Shown here piece after piece: positions 20,872 to 31,978 of a stretch of 64,000 nucleotides of DNA. Location: assembly GCF_000149955.1 (NCBI RefSeq), contig NW_017264847.1, positions 202,097-266,096 of the forward strand, written 5' to 3'. Source of the DNA: Fusarium oxysporum f. sp. lycopersici 4287. Lineage: Eukaryota > Ascomycota > Sordariomycetes > Hypocreales > Nectriaceae. Each line of letters starts with the position of its first letter. Within the stretch, counting starts at the first letter, position 1. The position numbers were made by a program, and so were the translations under genes. A model generated the notes under the pieces. It did not search any database and had not been told where the DNA came from. It saw only the letters and a list, made by a program, of their open reading frames with translations.

Positions 20872-21945
20872 ATGGTTAAGTCGAAGCGCATTGTGGCTGC
20901 TCTGGCCTACCTCAGCATTATTGGTGTCAGCGCTAGCCCATGCAAGCCGCATACCACGGCTGGTCCACTGAGACAGCTTCTTCTGTCTCCTCTCAGTCAA
21001 CAGTGTCGGGATCTTTTACCATACTGCCGTCTGTTACTGAGACTAGTGGTTTACTCGTCAGCTCTGAGACTGGATCGGCTACGGAGTCTAGTATTTTAAT
21101 CGAGTCCACTGCTACCACCGACACTACTACTGCTATCGAGGCTTAAACGACCGGATTCTCTTCAATAATCGAGACAACAACTACTGCTGCAGCTACCACG
21201 TCTTCCGCTACTCCTGAAGTCTTTTGCGCCAATCAAATCTATCGTGGCAACGCTTTAAGCCGTGGTTACAAAACAACTGGAGCTAGCGATGAGCAGGAAT
21301 GCCGGGAGAGCTGTGTTGACGATGACAACCGTAACTCGTGGTTCTTCCAGACATCCGGAACTTGCAACCTCTATACAGAGACCTTGCCTCAATTCAGTGC
21401 TCCTTCTAACGAAGAGAGTCTCCTGATTGGATCGCGGACTTCAATAGTGTAACGGCAGTATTGGCTTTCGTTGGGCTGGGAAGGAGCCCGATGAGCATAC
21501 CAGCAACGTCCTACTCGAAGCCGACTGTGCCCATTTATGCATAAAGAACGTTCTCTACGATATTTGGCAATACGACAGTGTCTCTCAGGCTTGCAACATA
21601 TTCTCCGGCTCCTTTTCAGACTTGGTCACTTTGGACTCTGACGGCACAGCAGTTGGCAGAAAAATGCTCATCGGTGCATGAAGCTGCTCCTCCGACTTCT
21701 TCAAACCTGTGCTTGGGGCATGTAATGGCGAGATGGTGTGGAATAACAATTGGACACAACCTTACAGATCTTTCGATAAGTGCAAGACCGTTGCTACATG
21801 TGCACGAGCCTGCTCAATCGACCCCATGTGCTTATCCAGGTTTGTTTGGGATGGACTAGGGGATTGTGAGTTCTCACAGCTTGCTCTGTATTCTGATCCA
21901 ACCGATATAGCTACTCCAGGTTCTCGAAACTGTGGTGTTCCTTAA
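20872..21945 (+). pseudogene. Broken secreted Ser/Thr-rich protein with cysteine-rich repeats
   Basis: ATG 20872 begins a good signal peptide (MVKSKRIVAALAYLSIIGVSA). Coding sense then shifts one frame around 20945-20960 into a Ser/Thr-rich linker (TETASSVSSQSTVSGS...). TAA at 21144-21146 interrupts it, then a Cys-containing segment follows (CANQIYRGNALSRGY...CRESC...NSWFFQTSGTCNLY). Near 21450 another TAA and a frame change occur, then a second similar segment (GSIGFRWAGKE...CAHLCIKNV...QACNIFSGS). A TGA near 21679 precedes a third (CNGEMVWNNNW...CARAC...GDCEFSQ). The three segments have PAN/apple-like spacing, which suggests a wall- or carbohydrate-binding secreted protein. With two frameshifts and three stops it is a pseudogene. 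Confidence 0.78.
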
Positions 21946-22636
21946 TGTCTCATCGATCCTTGGGATATTTGGTTAAGTTATAGCTTCTAATTCTTAAACA
22001 TGCATTTTTTTCACGGTCCTGTCCTTTTTATATATTGTGCAATAGTCATTGTATACTCTTGGTTAAGTATTCTCATTGCTAAATACATAAATTCTCTTCT
22101 GCAACCGGGATACAAACAAAGCAACGCTAAACAATTAAATGGAATTCGTTAACCCCAGATTAGATATCAACATGGTCAGAGTTATGTATTAGAATACTTG
22201 CCAAAACCTGTAACTGCAAAATTCTATATGGAAGATTTCAGTTTACAAATAATAAAAGACAGTATAGCAATACTCTTACAAGAGCGGCGTTGATAAAATC
22301 GCGACCCGGCTTGTTTATCTTTATCGCCGCCTTAACAATATTTCGCTATAGTGACGAGAATAAATTCAAGAGAGAAATCCGTCCAATGATAGTGGAAGCT
22401 TCGTCCTCCTAGAGGGACAGGGGTCAGAAAAAGATATGTGGCCCATCTGCTATGGATCCTGGTTTTATAAGCACTTGACTGTGGTCTAGACATAGGATGA
22501 GGAGGGGTAAGTAAAAAGCGACTCTGTGGACTTCACAGCGTTTGCGGATTTGAATAACATATGATTGAAGGGTTGCAATCGACCAGAGTATAAGAAATCG
22601 AAAGATCAAGCAGGAAACCACATCATTATTCAATCC
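21946..22636. other. Intergenic, AT-leaning, no gene seen
   Basis: Mildly AT-rich sequence without a convincing reading frame. Confidence 0.4.
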
Positions 22637-22903
22637 TTAGTAAGATTCGAGGCATATACCGAGGCTGTGTTCGGATCCTTTATCTCGGACTGCTTTCGCA
22701 CTTTTTTCATCATTCTCACTAGTTGCGAATGCGAGAAGACTTTCGCTTGGTGTAACTAATGGTGATTCACCTTCTATTTTAGCCACTTTTTCCTTGAATT
22801 TTACTGGGTCATCAGTATGACAGGGGTCTTGCATCGCCTCCTCCCGCTCCGGTACATCGTAGCATTGCCAGCCTTGACATTCTCGCCTAAAAGGCGCATG
22901 CAT
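22637..22903 (-). CDS. Short unrecognised open frame
   Basis: An 88-codon frame starting MHAPFRRECQGWQCYDVPER. The composition is rich in Glu, Lys, Ser and Asp and looks more protein-like than other short frames nearby, but no family, signal peptide or splice partner is recognised. It may be an exon of a small gene or chance. It lies upstream of, and divergent from, the regulator at 23124. Confidence 0.2.
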   Translation of the reverse strand: MHAPFRRECQGWQCYDVPEREEAMQDPCHTDDPVKFKEKVAKIEGESPLVTPSESLLAFATSENDEKSAKAVRDKGSEHSLGICLESY

Positions 22904-23123
22904 TTAATCCCATTAGCACCATTCTACCAGGACCTGGAACTGGCGGCAATGCAATGATACGTCACATTTAAAGGCTCGGCGCCTGGGGCTTGGTGAAACT
23001 CTAACCTGAAGCCAGCGGATTAATAAAATTCCTCATATATATTCTACACATCTTAGCATCCCCAATCTGTGTTTGGGAAATTTGGAATGACCATTGTTTC
23101 ATTCAATCGGGATTTCACCAGTC

Positions 23124-24824
23124 ATGGTCAACACTGGGAAACCTAGCCGTGGGTGCGCGACCTGTAAGAAGCGAAAAATAAAGGTAAACATTATATAGAC
23201 TTCCAGCTTGGGAAATCTCGATATTATTGATGGCATCTCTAACACAAAGCAGTGCGATGAACTAGCCCCATCATGCACGCAGTGCAAAACGGCTGGATGG
23301 GTATGCCCAGGGCCCTCGGAAAGTAAAATGTTCTTCCGCAACCAAACCACTGCAGATCTTGCCAGAAAGAATGCTGGGGCACTGAGTACAGCATCATCAA
23401 GCTCTGTAGTGACCCCGGACTCTGAAGTATGGAAACGACCTGTATCTCCCCCAGCACGGGACAGAGCTACTACTTTCTTTATGCGGCAGTACGTCTTTGA
23501 TATGACTAGTGCAGGAGGAACCTTGCCTTTAAGGGACAACCATGAGTTTCTTCCAGGGCTCATACGCAATCAACAGTCCTCTTTCGGGCTTCTCAGCACA
23601 ACAGTAGCGGCTGCGGGGTTTGCTGCTCTTTCTAATGCCGGTAACGTGTCAGAATGGCGGGCAGAAGCATTCCGTCTTTATGATAGTGCCATTCGTCAGT
23701 TGCAGATTGCCCTGCAAGATCCTGTTCAGAGAGTGTCTGATGAAACGCTTGGTGCAGTATTGCTAATGGGGACCTTTGAGGTGCGGCCTCGCTTATCTCA
23801 CACTCGAATTTTACGTACTAATTCGTACTAGACTATTGCTTTTGCAGACACTGGCTCACTGAAAGCGTTCAGCCAACACATTATCGCTGCAGCAAGATGC
23901 ATCGAAATGCGTGGACCAGCCCAGTTCCAGACCGTGGTTGGCTTGAAGATGTTCATGCAGATGCGGCGCATCATGGTAAGACCGATTCCCGCTTGTGGGC
24001 TACACCCACTGACCCAGGACTAGATCACAACATGCCACCAGCTGCAGGAACCCATACCATTTGAGATCTCAAAATGGTCGAGTTGGGCCGAAAGAAGCCA
24101 GAACAGCGACCTTGTCCCGGTCAATCGCTTTTCCGAGATCAATGAGGTCTTAGCTAGTGTCCGCGCTGAGCTCAAGTACCAGCATATCACAGACCCAGCT
24201 GTGATTTCTGACAGGCTTCTTAAGATCGATAAGCTTTTCGAAGACTGGGCACAAACGCTACCGCCAAGCTGGGTGTATAAGTCTTACAGATCCATTGGTC
24301 CTAACGGCGTGCCTTCTAGTAGATATGATCTACAGTACGACATGTATACAGATCCCTGGATAGCTTGCGTGTGGAATTGTTACCGCAATGTCAGACTTTT
24401 GATTCACGAGTCCATTATTATAGCTACGCTCAAACACGGCACTGCAGAGCAAAAAGACGCATTGCAAAGCTCAGCTAAAGTCCTAGCCGCGATGGCAGAC
24501 GGGGTCTGCCACAGCGTTGCATACCATCTTGGATACCGTGCTCAAGACAATAGGGTTGAGAGTTTTGCTCAGACAATGCATCTAGGCAGCAACCCGATCC
24601 CCGGAGGTTTCTTACTTATTTGGCCTTTATTCTTTGCTGGGATACAGAGAACCACTTCCTCTGATCAGAGGCAGTGGGTTGGTGCAATGATGAGAAGGAT
24701 TGGAGTGCGGATGGGTCTACAGTTGGCTGTGTCAATGGCTGATTTGCTGTTGGAGACGGAGATACAGGATCTTTCGTTTTCGAATTGCGAGACATTTTTG
24801 ATCGGCGAATGGTATCCGAATTAA
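23124..24824 (+). CDS. Zn(II)2Cys6 transcription factor
   Basis: Predicted 510 residues in four exons: 23124-23183, 23253-23780, 23832-23975 and 24024-24824. All junctions are in frame. The first intron splits the zinc cluster between IK and CDE, a common place for an intron in this family. The acceptor at 23250-23252 is chosen over the earlier AAAG because it yields the canonical KKRKIKCDE spacing. The cluster reads C-x2-C-x6-C-x5-C-x2-C-x6-C. The rest is a helical domain of the PF11951 type (FLPGLIRNQQSSFGLLSTT..., LLMGTFETIAFADTGSLKAF). No target is evident: the nearest intact downstream gene is the RTA1-like one, 1.6 kb away. Confidence 0.9.
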
Positions 24825-26415
24825 GCAAATAATATTTCTGTTCTCACTATTGCTTCCTCATTGCTTCACTGCCTGGCAACACATCTGCTGTCCTCCCCTC
24901 TGTCGCATCCGCATAATTTGATGACGGCTTGGTGATTGTCCAGGATGTGACCATGTTGCAGGGTTGCTGGTAGGGTTATCCGGCCATCCAATGAAAACGG
25001 CACAGGACCGAACCCTTGCAGTCTCATAAGCCAATTACCCTGGTCTCCTCAAGTGGAGACGGGCGATGACTTATCCAAGCTAAAGCTATTTCTAGTTAGC
25101 CATGCGAGAGAGCCAATCACCGTTGCAAGTGTCCCATGTTATGGATCGATGCACAGCCCTGTACGTATAGAGTATCTGCCAAGAGTGTTCCTGTCAGATG
25201 TAAGGTTGACTATTAGGCCCAGTAGCCGCCTAAGCGGCCGCCGCGTATCTTGTTATTGTTAGGGTGCAGTTGCGGATCACCTCGGTCAGATATTAATATT
25301 ATTGGTCGATGCAACTGTTGAATGGTTATTCCGGGTATAGGTCTATATTATTGGGCACTGATATGCCTGTAGCAAGTCTGATGATCCGCCAGACTGGATT
25401 CATAAGGATTTCAAATTCATGCTGCTGAAAACACGGCAAATTCCGTCATACTGGGCTTTAGTGAACAAAAGCTTCTGCAGATCTGATTCACTATCTAAAA
25501 AGAAATCAAGCCATCAAGCCATTAGAGACTGCTAATCATGTTTCACTGAGAAAAGTCATAGCAGTCTTCAGGCGGTATGCAACGCAAGAACAATATCTAT
25601 CAAACAGCTGTTCACGCCGATTCAGAATGAGCTTTGGAGGGGATTTCTGAGTATAATAGCCTGAATGCTTTGACACCAGAGGCGAACCGATACTTTTCGG
25701 TCTATTTGAAGTCCCGGGGAGTATCATTAGTCTAAGTCTTGGCATTTCGGTACTCTGAATACCATCCATGTATCCAGAAACCCCATTATTGTTCTCGGTC
25801 AAGGCAGAATGTGTCCAGGAGGCTGGGTCAACGCAAGGTAGCCACAACACTTTTTCTGGCTAGCGTCACGTACCGTCGGAGTAGATTGGCCGCTCCGCAA
25901 CGCTTACCGTTTTCCATATCCAGCTGTGCCGTGACAGATGGGAGCTGGGATGTCGATCCTTGTACGTCGATCCTTCAATACTGCAAATCCACGACTGTTT
26001 TCATTTTATCACGCAGCCACGTTTGGATAGATTGGATATGATTACCCGTGCATATCAATGCGCCCAAACTCAGCTTTAATTTAGGTGCATAACCTTAACT
26101 GAAGTCACAGGGATTTGTTCCTTTGCCCTTCCCTGTTTCATAACCTTTGGGTGGAGGCTAAGGATGAGCTTATTCCTTTGAAACAGTTACACGACTGTGA
26201 AGTCGGGGTCTCAGCGAGGACCCCATGCGAATGCGAAAGTGGCAGTGTTTTGTAGATCAGTTTTAGTAGTATAAGAAAGGATGTGAGATCCTGATAAAGC
26301 CTCTCTCCAAGTAATAGCGACAGAGTCCTATAGTAATCTTTTTCATCTGACTTCTGCTTCCGACCAATATCCTTTTCCTATTTTTCTTCCAACCTTGAAG
26401 CTAGCTTCTATCACA
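24825..26415. other. Long intergenic stretch, no gene recognised
   Basis: About 1.6 kb with only short frames in both strands (the longest about 104 codons on the minus strand at 25536-25850), none with a known domain. It may contain decayed sequence. The right part is the promoter of the RTA1-like gene. Confidence 0.4.
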
Positions 26416-27604
26416 ATGAACGACACCGGGAACTTCGTCATATTTGGGCCCAAGGCCAACTGTACCTTGGAAGTACGTATCTTCCCACATTAGATCCAGT
26501 CCATAGCTGGTACCTACCTCTGAGCCAAGCCATACAAGCTTTGGCATTGGCTACCGTTCTTTACTAACGATCCTATTAGCTTTGCCCTATCGAGATGAGC
26601 GTTTATGGCTACCGACCTTCTCTTCCTGCCAATATTACTTTTGCCGCTTTATTCACCTTCGCGACTTTCGCGCATGCCTACTTGGGCTTCAAATGGAAAA
26701 CACCCTGGTTCATGTGGTGCATGATCCTGAGCTGCACACATGAAGTAACGGGCTATGTAGCACGTATTCTGCTCTGGGTCAATCCGTGGAGTTTTGGTGC
26801 ATTTATTACCCAAATCAGTAAGTCCTTCAAATTGTCGATGACGAAAGGCGTACTAACACATTGCAGTTGCTATCACGCAAGCTCCTGTTTTCTATTGTGC
26901 CGCAATCTATGTCACCCTTGGCCAAAGGTATGCTTATCACTGTGCGGGTATCGATAATTAACTGACCTTTGTCCAGTATTGAGCATTATGGACCAAGCCT
27001 TGCTCGATTTCCCACCAAATACTTTGCCTGGGTATTTGTACCTATGGATATTATCTCGTTGATCTTGCAAGGTACTGGAGGAGGTCTCTCGGCGTCCTCA
27101 TCCGGTGCTAGCCAGGTCGGGGTTGATGTCGCCATGGCAGGACTGATTCTGCAAGTCATTATGTTGGTTGCATTTAGCCTCTTGTTCGGTGACTACATGT
27201 TTCGATACCTACGATCGAAGAAGTCCCGAAATCTCGGGTCGAGAGACAAGCTGTTCTTTGCCTTCCTCGCCATTGCAGTCCTGGCTACTTTGGCTCGTTG
27301 TGTCTTCCGGGCCGATGAGCTCAAAGAGGGTTACCAAGGGGAGCTGATCAAGCACGAGGACTTATTCATTGCTTTGGAAGGAGTGTAAGTCTAGTCTTTC
27401 CACTTGTCATCGGCTATTCTGATACTCACCGCCGTTTCCAGGTTGATTGTTGTGGCAGTCTTTTGCCTCTTTATTGCCCATCCTGGCTTTGTCTTCAACC
27501 GGCCAGCGAAGGTTTACTACTCTGTCGCTACTGGCACTGAAGCCACTGACGAGATGGCTTATCGATCTAAGCTTGCTTATCCTGTCAGTGAGTCAGAGCA
27601 CTAG
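26416..27604 (+). CDS. RTA1-like (lipid-translocating exporter family) membrane protein
   Basis: Predicted 308 residues in five exons: 26416-26472, 26580-26817, 26867-26927, 26977-27384 and 27442-27604, all joining in frame. Seven hydrophobic segments are visible. Family signatures of RTA1/RTM1/RSB1 proteins are present: GYVAR at the end of segment 3, APVFYCAAIYVTLGQ, the segment starting DIISLILQGTGGG, RCVFRADELKEGYQG, and EDLFIALEGV before the last segment. RSB1 of yeast is linked to sphingoid-base export and RTA1 to 7-aminocholesterol resistance. The substrate here is unknown. It should sit in the plasma membrane. The first intron is unusually long for this window (107 bp). Confidence 0.93.
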
Positions 27605-27918
27605 GGTTACCAAAGCGAGCATGGGCCCGAGTGCCAAGGCTAGCAGTGTTTATGTGTTTTTGGTGGCTTATCTGGGTTCAGGAGCAGCATACAAGGGCGA
27701 TGGATTATATGACAGTAGTATTTAGTGATATAATAATGATATTTGTCCAGACTTGTGCCTTTCCTCATTAGCCCTTGGGAATTTTCGGCTTTGGAAAAGT
27801 CTGTTTGCTATAACAGATGTATAAAGAATAGGTTCTGGCACTTCCCACTCCTCAGTCTGTCTTAATACCACTGTTCCGATCGTTCTTTACCTCTTCAAGT
27901 AGAAGGGTTCAGTAATCT
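27605..27918. other. Convergent intergenic region
   Basis: 3' flanks of the RTA1-like gene (+) and the beta-propeller gene (-). No coding sequence. Confidence 0.5.
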
Positions 27919-28941
27919 CTACGAGCGAATCTTCACAGCAACAACCTTGGCACCCTCTGTCTTGGTTCCATCGACAGGCTTTGCAAGTGCACCCGATGTG
28001 GAAACATACAAGGTCTTCTCCCCCTTCTTCCCATAACTAAATGCTGCAGCAGTCGAACCCGCAACTGTCATCTCGTGAATACCCCCGACGACAGTTCTCC
28101 ATTTCCCAGTCTTCACATCAACAAAGACGATCGAATTGTCAAAATTGGTAGCGGCATAAATATTACCATTCGTGTCAAACTCGAAGTCATCGAAGAACCC
28201 AACACCGCTCGAAAGATCTGCGACGAGTTGAGGCTTGGCTCCCTTTTTCGGGTACCCAGCTGGTGTGATTGCAATACGGTATATCTTGACAGCGTTGGAA
28301 TTCGTGAAGTACAGGTAGCTGTCGCGGACCTTGATACCATTGATTCCGAAAGCATCAGCTGATATAGGGGCCATCTCGGGGAACACAAATGCCGAATCGT
28401 CAAAGGCACCCGTAGATAGATCCAGGCGCCCGACGAACCCAGCGACAGAGTCGGATACTAGGACAGCATCTGACCTGCCCGGGATAGCGGCAACGCCGTT
28501 GAGAAAAGCGCTCTTCTTGGTCATGTCGCTGATCTTTCTGACCTTCACCTTGGGCTGATGTCGTCGATTAGGAAACTCGATAGCCCAAGCTTCAAAGGTT
28601 CCTGGCGTTAAGTGGCTAAGAGCAGTCGCTTCACTGCCAACAGCAATGAAGGTCTCGGGCTTTCCAGGGCTCTTGGGTACCTCGGCGATACCAAGAAGTC
28701 CGGTGATAGAGGGGAACGTGACCAGCTCTTCAAGACCAGACTTGCAGTCTGCTGGGTTGGCGACAGTATAGACAGTCGCCGAGGGCCAGAGTTCCGTTAC
28801 CAGGAGGTCACCATTAGAGCGCACAGCAACATTCTCCAACCATGTGCCAAGAGGAAGTTGCCCAATTGTCTTTGCAGTGAAAGAAGAGCCCAGAGCGACG
28901 GCTGGGAAGGCGATCAGGCTTAGGACAGAGTGAACCAGCAT
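27919..28941 (-). CDS. Secreted SMP-30/gluconolactonase-like beta-propeller protein
   Basis: Intronless, 340 residues when started at the second Met (MLVHSVLSLIAFPAVALGSS). This start is preferred because it begins with a clean signal peptide, whereas the upstream Met adds a Gln-run leader. Repeated blade motifs are visible: ENVAVRSNGDLLVTEL, NGVAAIPGRSDAVLVSDS, GINGIKVRDSYLYFTN and FDDFEFDTNGNIYAATN. These fit the six-bladed propeller of the SMP-30/gluconolactonase/strictosidine-synthase-like group. Related fungal proteins are secreted and mostly uncharacterised; lactonase activity is possible but unproven. No disruption is seen. Confidence 0.82.
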   Translation of the reverse strand: MLVHSVLSLIAFPAVALGSSFTAKTIGQLPLGTWLENVAVRSNGDLLVTELWPSATVYTVANPADCKSGLEELVTFPSITGLLGIAEVPKSPGKPETFIAVGSEATALSHLTPGTFEAWAIEFPNRRHQPKVKVRKISDMTKKSAFLNGVAAIPGRSDAVLVSDSVAGFVGRLDLSTGAFDDSAFVFPEMAPISADAFGINGIKVRDSYLYFTNSNAVKIYRIAITPAGYPKKGAKPQLVADLSSGVGFFDDFEFDTNGNIYAATNFDNSIVFVDVKTGKWRTVVGGIHEMTVAGSTAAAFSYGKKGEKTLYVSTSGALAKPVDGTKTEGAKVVAVKIRS

Positions 28942-30562
28942 GTTGCTACTTGTTGAGAAGAGAAGGTTACCAAGATGGTTCAGTTGTTGTTGCTGTTGTC
29001 TAGCGGCAATGAAACGATTCAATGGAAAGGCTGCAAGCTATATGGATTTGATGAACCCCCTGGTCTTTCAGCGGCGACAGTCGTTCACTTGTCTAAATGT
29101 TGCAGAACACCCAAACGAAGCATGCATTATAGCCGAGATTGGCTCCTGGCTCAATCCAACATGTCTAATTGGGTCTCTATGATATCTCCAACGGTTGGAT
29201 GGCTGAATGACTAGTGACTAAGCCAGATAAGCAATGCTGAATAATGGCGATTTGACTTTGTCAGCTGGGGTTTCGCCACTTGCTCTTGGTTGAGAAATAT
29301 TGGTACGGAGCAATTACAGCGGTCTGAGTGAATTAATTCTCGCTCTTGATCTAGTTGGGAAGCTGCAAAGCGCTGAATAACATGTTTGATAAGCATTCAG
29401 CTTCTATGTAACAGTTTCCTAAAACTGGCTATTGACCAGGTTGGGCATAAGTCGCAATTATGCAAAAGTAAATGGAAATTATATTATTTCTGTATATAGC
29501 CATTTGACATACGCGTGCCGGTTTAAACACTACTTAGATACGTTTATACTTATGGCCAGCCTGCAATATACTCAGGAATCTCGGGTCGTCACAACCTTGG
29601 TATTATTTCTGGGTTCGTTATTAGGAGATATGCATAATCTACATAATTCTCTCACGTGACAATTAGCCTTGAAAATATCGGGCTTGTCAAGTCCTGTTTA
29701 CCTTAACACCATGGTTCAATTCCCGATAGTAGGTATTAAAGATATATAACAATTTGCCATTATCTATCTCTTCTTTTCCATATACTATAATACTATCCTG
29801 CAAATCTTCTTCAGTGCTTATATTACTGCTGTATTTACCTTTCTCATATTTTGCAGTTTTAAATATCTGTGACCTGCAAAGATATTTGACAATTCAATCA
29901 ACACTAAACAGTCTATTTTATTATCATGTATATCTTGACACTACCACTAAAATGTCTATTAACTCAGAGCAGGTTTTTATCACAGATTCCCAGTTTAGAA
30001 TAGACATTTCTACAAGGCCGGATGCGATCAGACGCGTTTAATGACATATTAAAGCAAGTATGTAGGGTAACCCTCATCCCACTCGGTCCTGTTCGGTGCT
30101 GTTTCCCGAAACTTCCCGGAAAGGTTCGCGTCTGACGCGACAGAGGAGCGCCACACGTGATCCCTGAAAACCGAGTTCAGCCGACAAATTGCCCGACGAC
30201 TCCGGTTCAACGCACTGAGGGTGATCGGAGTCTAGTCCCCTTCGGGAAAGTTCAATCTCAGGCGTCATGATTCACTTGACTCTGATTTGTTGGATCATTG
30301 TATTAAAGGCCTCTTTTGAAGCAAATCCGCGGAAATCTCACAACGTCCCACTATAAAAAAGGAATTTTTAGAACGCATGCTTCATCCTGGCATCTACCTA
30401 TGGGGTCAAGGATGACAAAGTCAGGTTTCACAAGCATGAACAATGGAAAATGTGTCGTTGATCCGCTATATATATTAACAAGACATGCCAGCGTTTCTCG
30501 ACATTCCTCTGCATCGCACAGTCAGAGATTAATTCATTCTTCTTTAATACCAACTATCCGTC
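28942..30562. other. Long intergenic stretch upstream of the flavohemoglobin gene
   Basis: About 1.6 kb. 29430-29960 is AT-leaning with no gene. 30070-30270 is GC-richer and holds several CCGA/CGG-type short motifs, plausibly regulatory. Two TATA-like runs occur at about 30352 and 30467, the latter about 90 bp before the start codon at 30563. Confidence 0.4.
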
Positions 30563-31828
30563 ATGTCGTTAACAACTTCCCAAGTTGACATTGTCAAGTC
30601 AACAGCCCCTGTACTCAAGATTCATGGAGAGACCATTACATCCTTGTTCTACAAGAACTTGATTGGCACCTACCCCGATCTCCGCAACATCTTCAACCTC
30701 AGCCATCAACACGATGGCGCCCAAGCCAAAGCTCTGGCTGGTGCTGTACTCGCGTACGCCACCTATATCGACAAGCCCGAATTTTTAGCATCTACAATCG
30801 AACGTATTGCCCAGAGACATGTCAGTCTGAAGGTTACGGAAGATCAATATGCTCTTGTTGGCGAGCAGCTTATCAAAGCCATTGGAGAAGTACTAGGCGA
30901 TGCCCTCACGGATGACATCGCTGATGCGTGGACGGCTGCCTACGGTCAACTAGCCAATATCTTTATCAACCGCGAGAAGCAATTGTATCAAGAGGCCGGC
31001 GAATGGGATGGCTGGAGGAAGTTCAAGATTACCAAGCGTGAGAAGGAAGCAGATCTCATCACAAGTTTTTATCTGGCTCCATCTGATGGCAAGACACCCC
31101 TGCCTCCGTTCCGTCCTGGTCAGTATGTCAGCCTCCGAATCAATGTACCTGAGCTCGGTGGCATCTTCCAATGTCGTCAGTACAGCATGAGTCAGGCACC
31201 TCACAGTGACTACTACCGAGTCAGTATCAAGAAGGAGAGTTTCGCTCTGGAAGGAAAAGACGAACCTTTGCCCGGCACCGTCTCCAATCTCCTACATAAC
31301 CACTATCAGGTTGGAGAGGAGATTGAGATGACATATCCTCGTGGCGAATTCTGGCTTGACATCGAAGATGATACAAAGGCAAATGCACCTCTCATTCTAA
31401 TATCGGCGGGCGTTGGTGTTACACCCTTGATGTCCATGCTCGAGTCAGTTCTCAGCTCGCCTCAATCGAAGATGGCAAACAGACCTATCCTCTGGCTCCA
31501 CGCAGCTAGAACATCGCAGCATATGGCTTTCCGAACACATGTTCGCAGTGTATCGGCGGGCCACGAGAACGTCGAGACTCTTATCTGGCTCAAGAACGTG
31601 GCCCAAAACGATAAGAAGGGCGAAGACTATGATTTCGAGGGACGATTAGACCTCGATGTTGTGTATCAAGCAAAGAAGGAAGAATTGGAAAACAAGGGAT
31701 CTCAATTTTTTATTTGTGGACCTGCTTCTTGGATGGTAGCAACAAGAGATAAGCTACAAAGTTTAGGGGTTGCGCACGAGCAAATCAACATGGAGCTTTT
31801 TGGAACTGGCAGTATCAACCAGGAGTGA
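30563..31828 (+). CDS. fhb: Flavohemoglobin (nitric oxide dioxygenase)
   Basis: Intronless, 421 residues. It oxidises nitric oxide to nitrate using O2 and NAD(P)H, protecting against NO made by hosts, bacteria or the fungus's own denitrification. The globin domain (about 1-140) has FYKNL with the B10 Tyr, HDGAQAKALA with the E7 Gln, and QRHVSLKV with the proximal His. The FAD domain carries RQYSMS, and the NAD(P)H domain carries ISAGVGVTPLMSML and a terminal FFICGP motif. All expected domains are full length. It converges on the zinc dehydrogenase at 31979-33376. A cytosolic location is expected because no targeting signal is seen. Confidence 0.97.
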   Translation: MSLTTSQVDIVKSTAPVLKIHGETITSLFYKNLIGTYPDLRNIFNLSHQHDGAQAKALAGAVLAYATYIDKPEFLASTIERIAQRHVSLKVTEDQYALVGEQLIKAIGEVLGDALTDDIADAWTAAYGQLANIFINREKQLYQEAGEWDGWRKFKITKREKEADLITSFYLAPSDGKTPLPPFRPGQYVSLRINVPELGGIFQCRQYSMSQAPHSDYYRVSIKKESFALEGKDEPLPGTVSNLLHNHYQVGEEIEMTYPRGEFWLDIEDDTKANAPLILISAGVGVTPLMSMLESVLSSPQSKMANRPILWLHAARTSQHMAFRTHVRSVSAGHENVETLIWLKNVAQNDKKGEDYDFEGRLDLDVVYQAKKEELENKGSQFFICGPASWMVATRDKLQSLGVAHEQINMELFGTGSINQE

Positions 31829-31978
31829 GGGGACATACGACTGAGCAATCAGACCAGGCAACAACAAACTAGAATGTAGAATTAGACAATTGACCATTTA
31901 GACTTTTCCTCTCTAAGGCATCTTTCCAAAGAGTCTTGAAAACAACAGGCAGTAATAGGGTCTGAGGCCATATAAACA

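Noticed and set aside
25536..25850. 104-codon minus-strand frame in the 24.8-26.4 kb gap
   Set aside because: No domain, signal peptide or splice context. Length is within chance expectation.
29708..29725. A GGTTCAATTCC-like sequence resembling a tRNA B box
   Set aside because: The flanking bases do not form a T stem, and no A box, anticodon arm or acceptor stem could be found around it.
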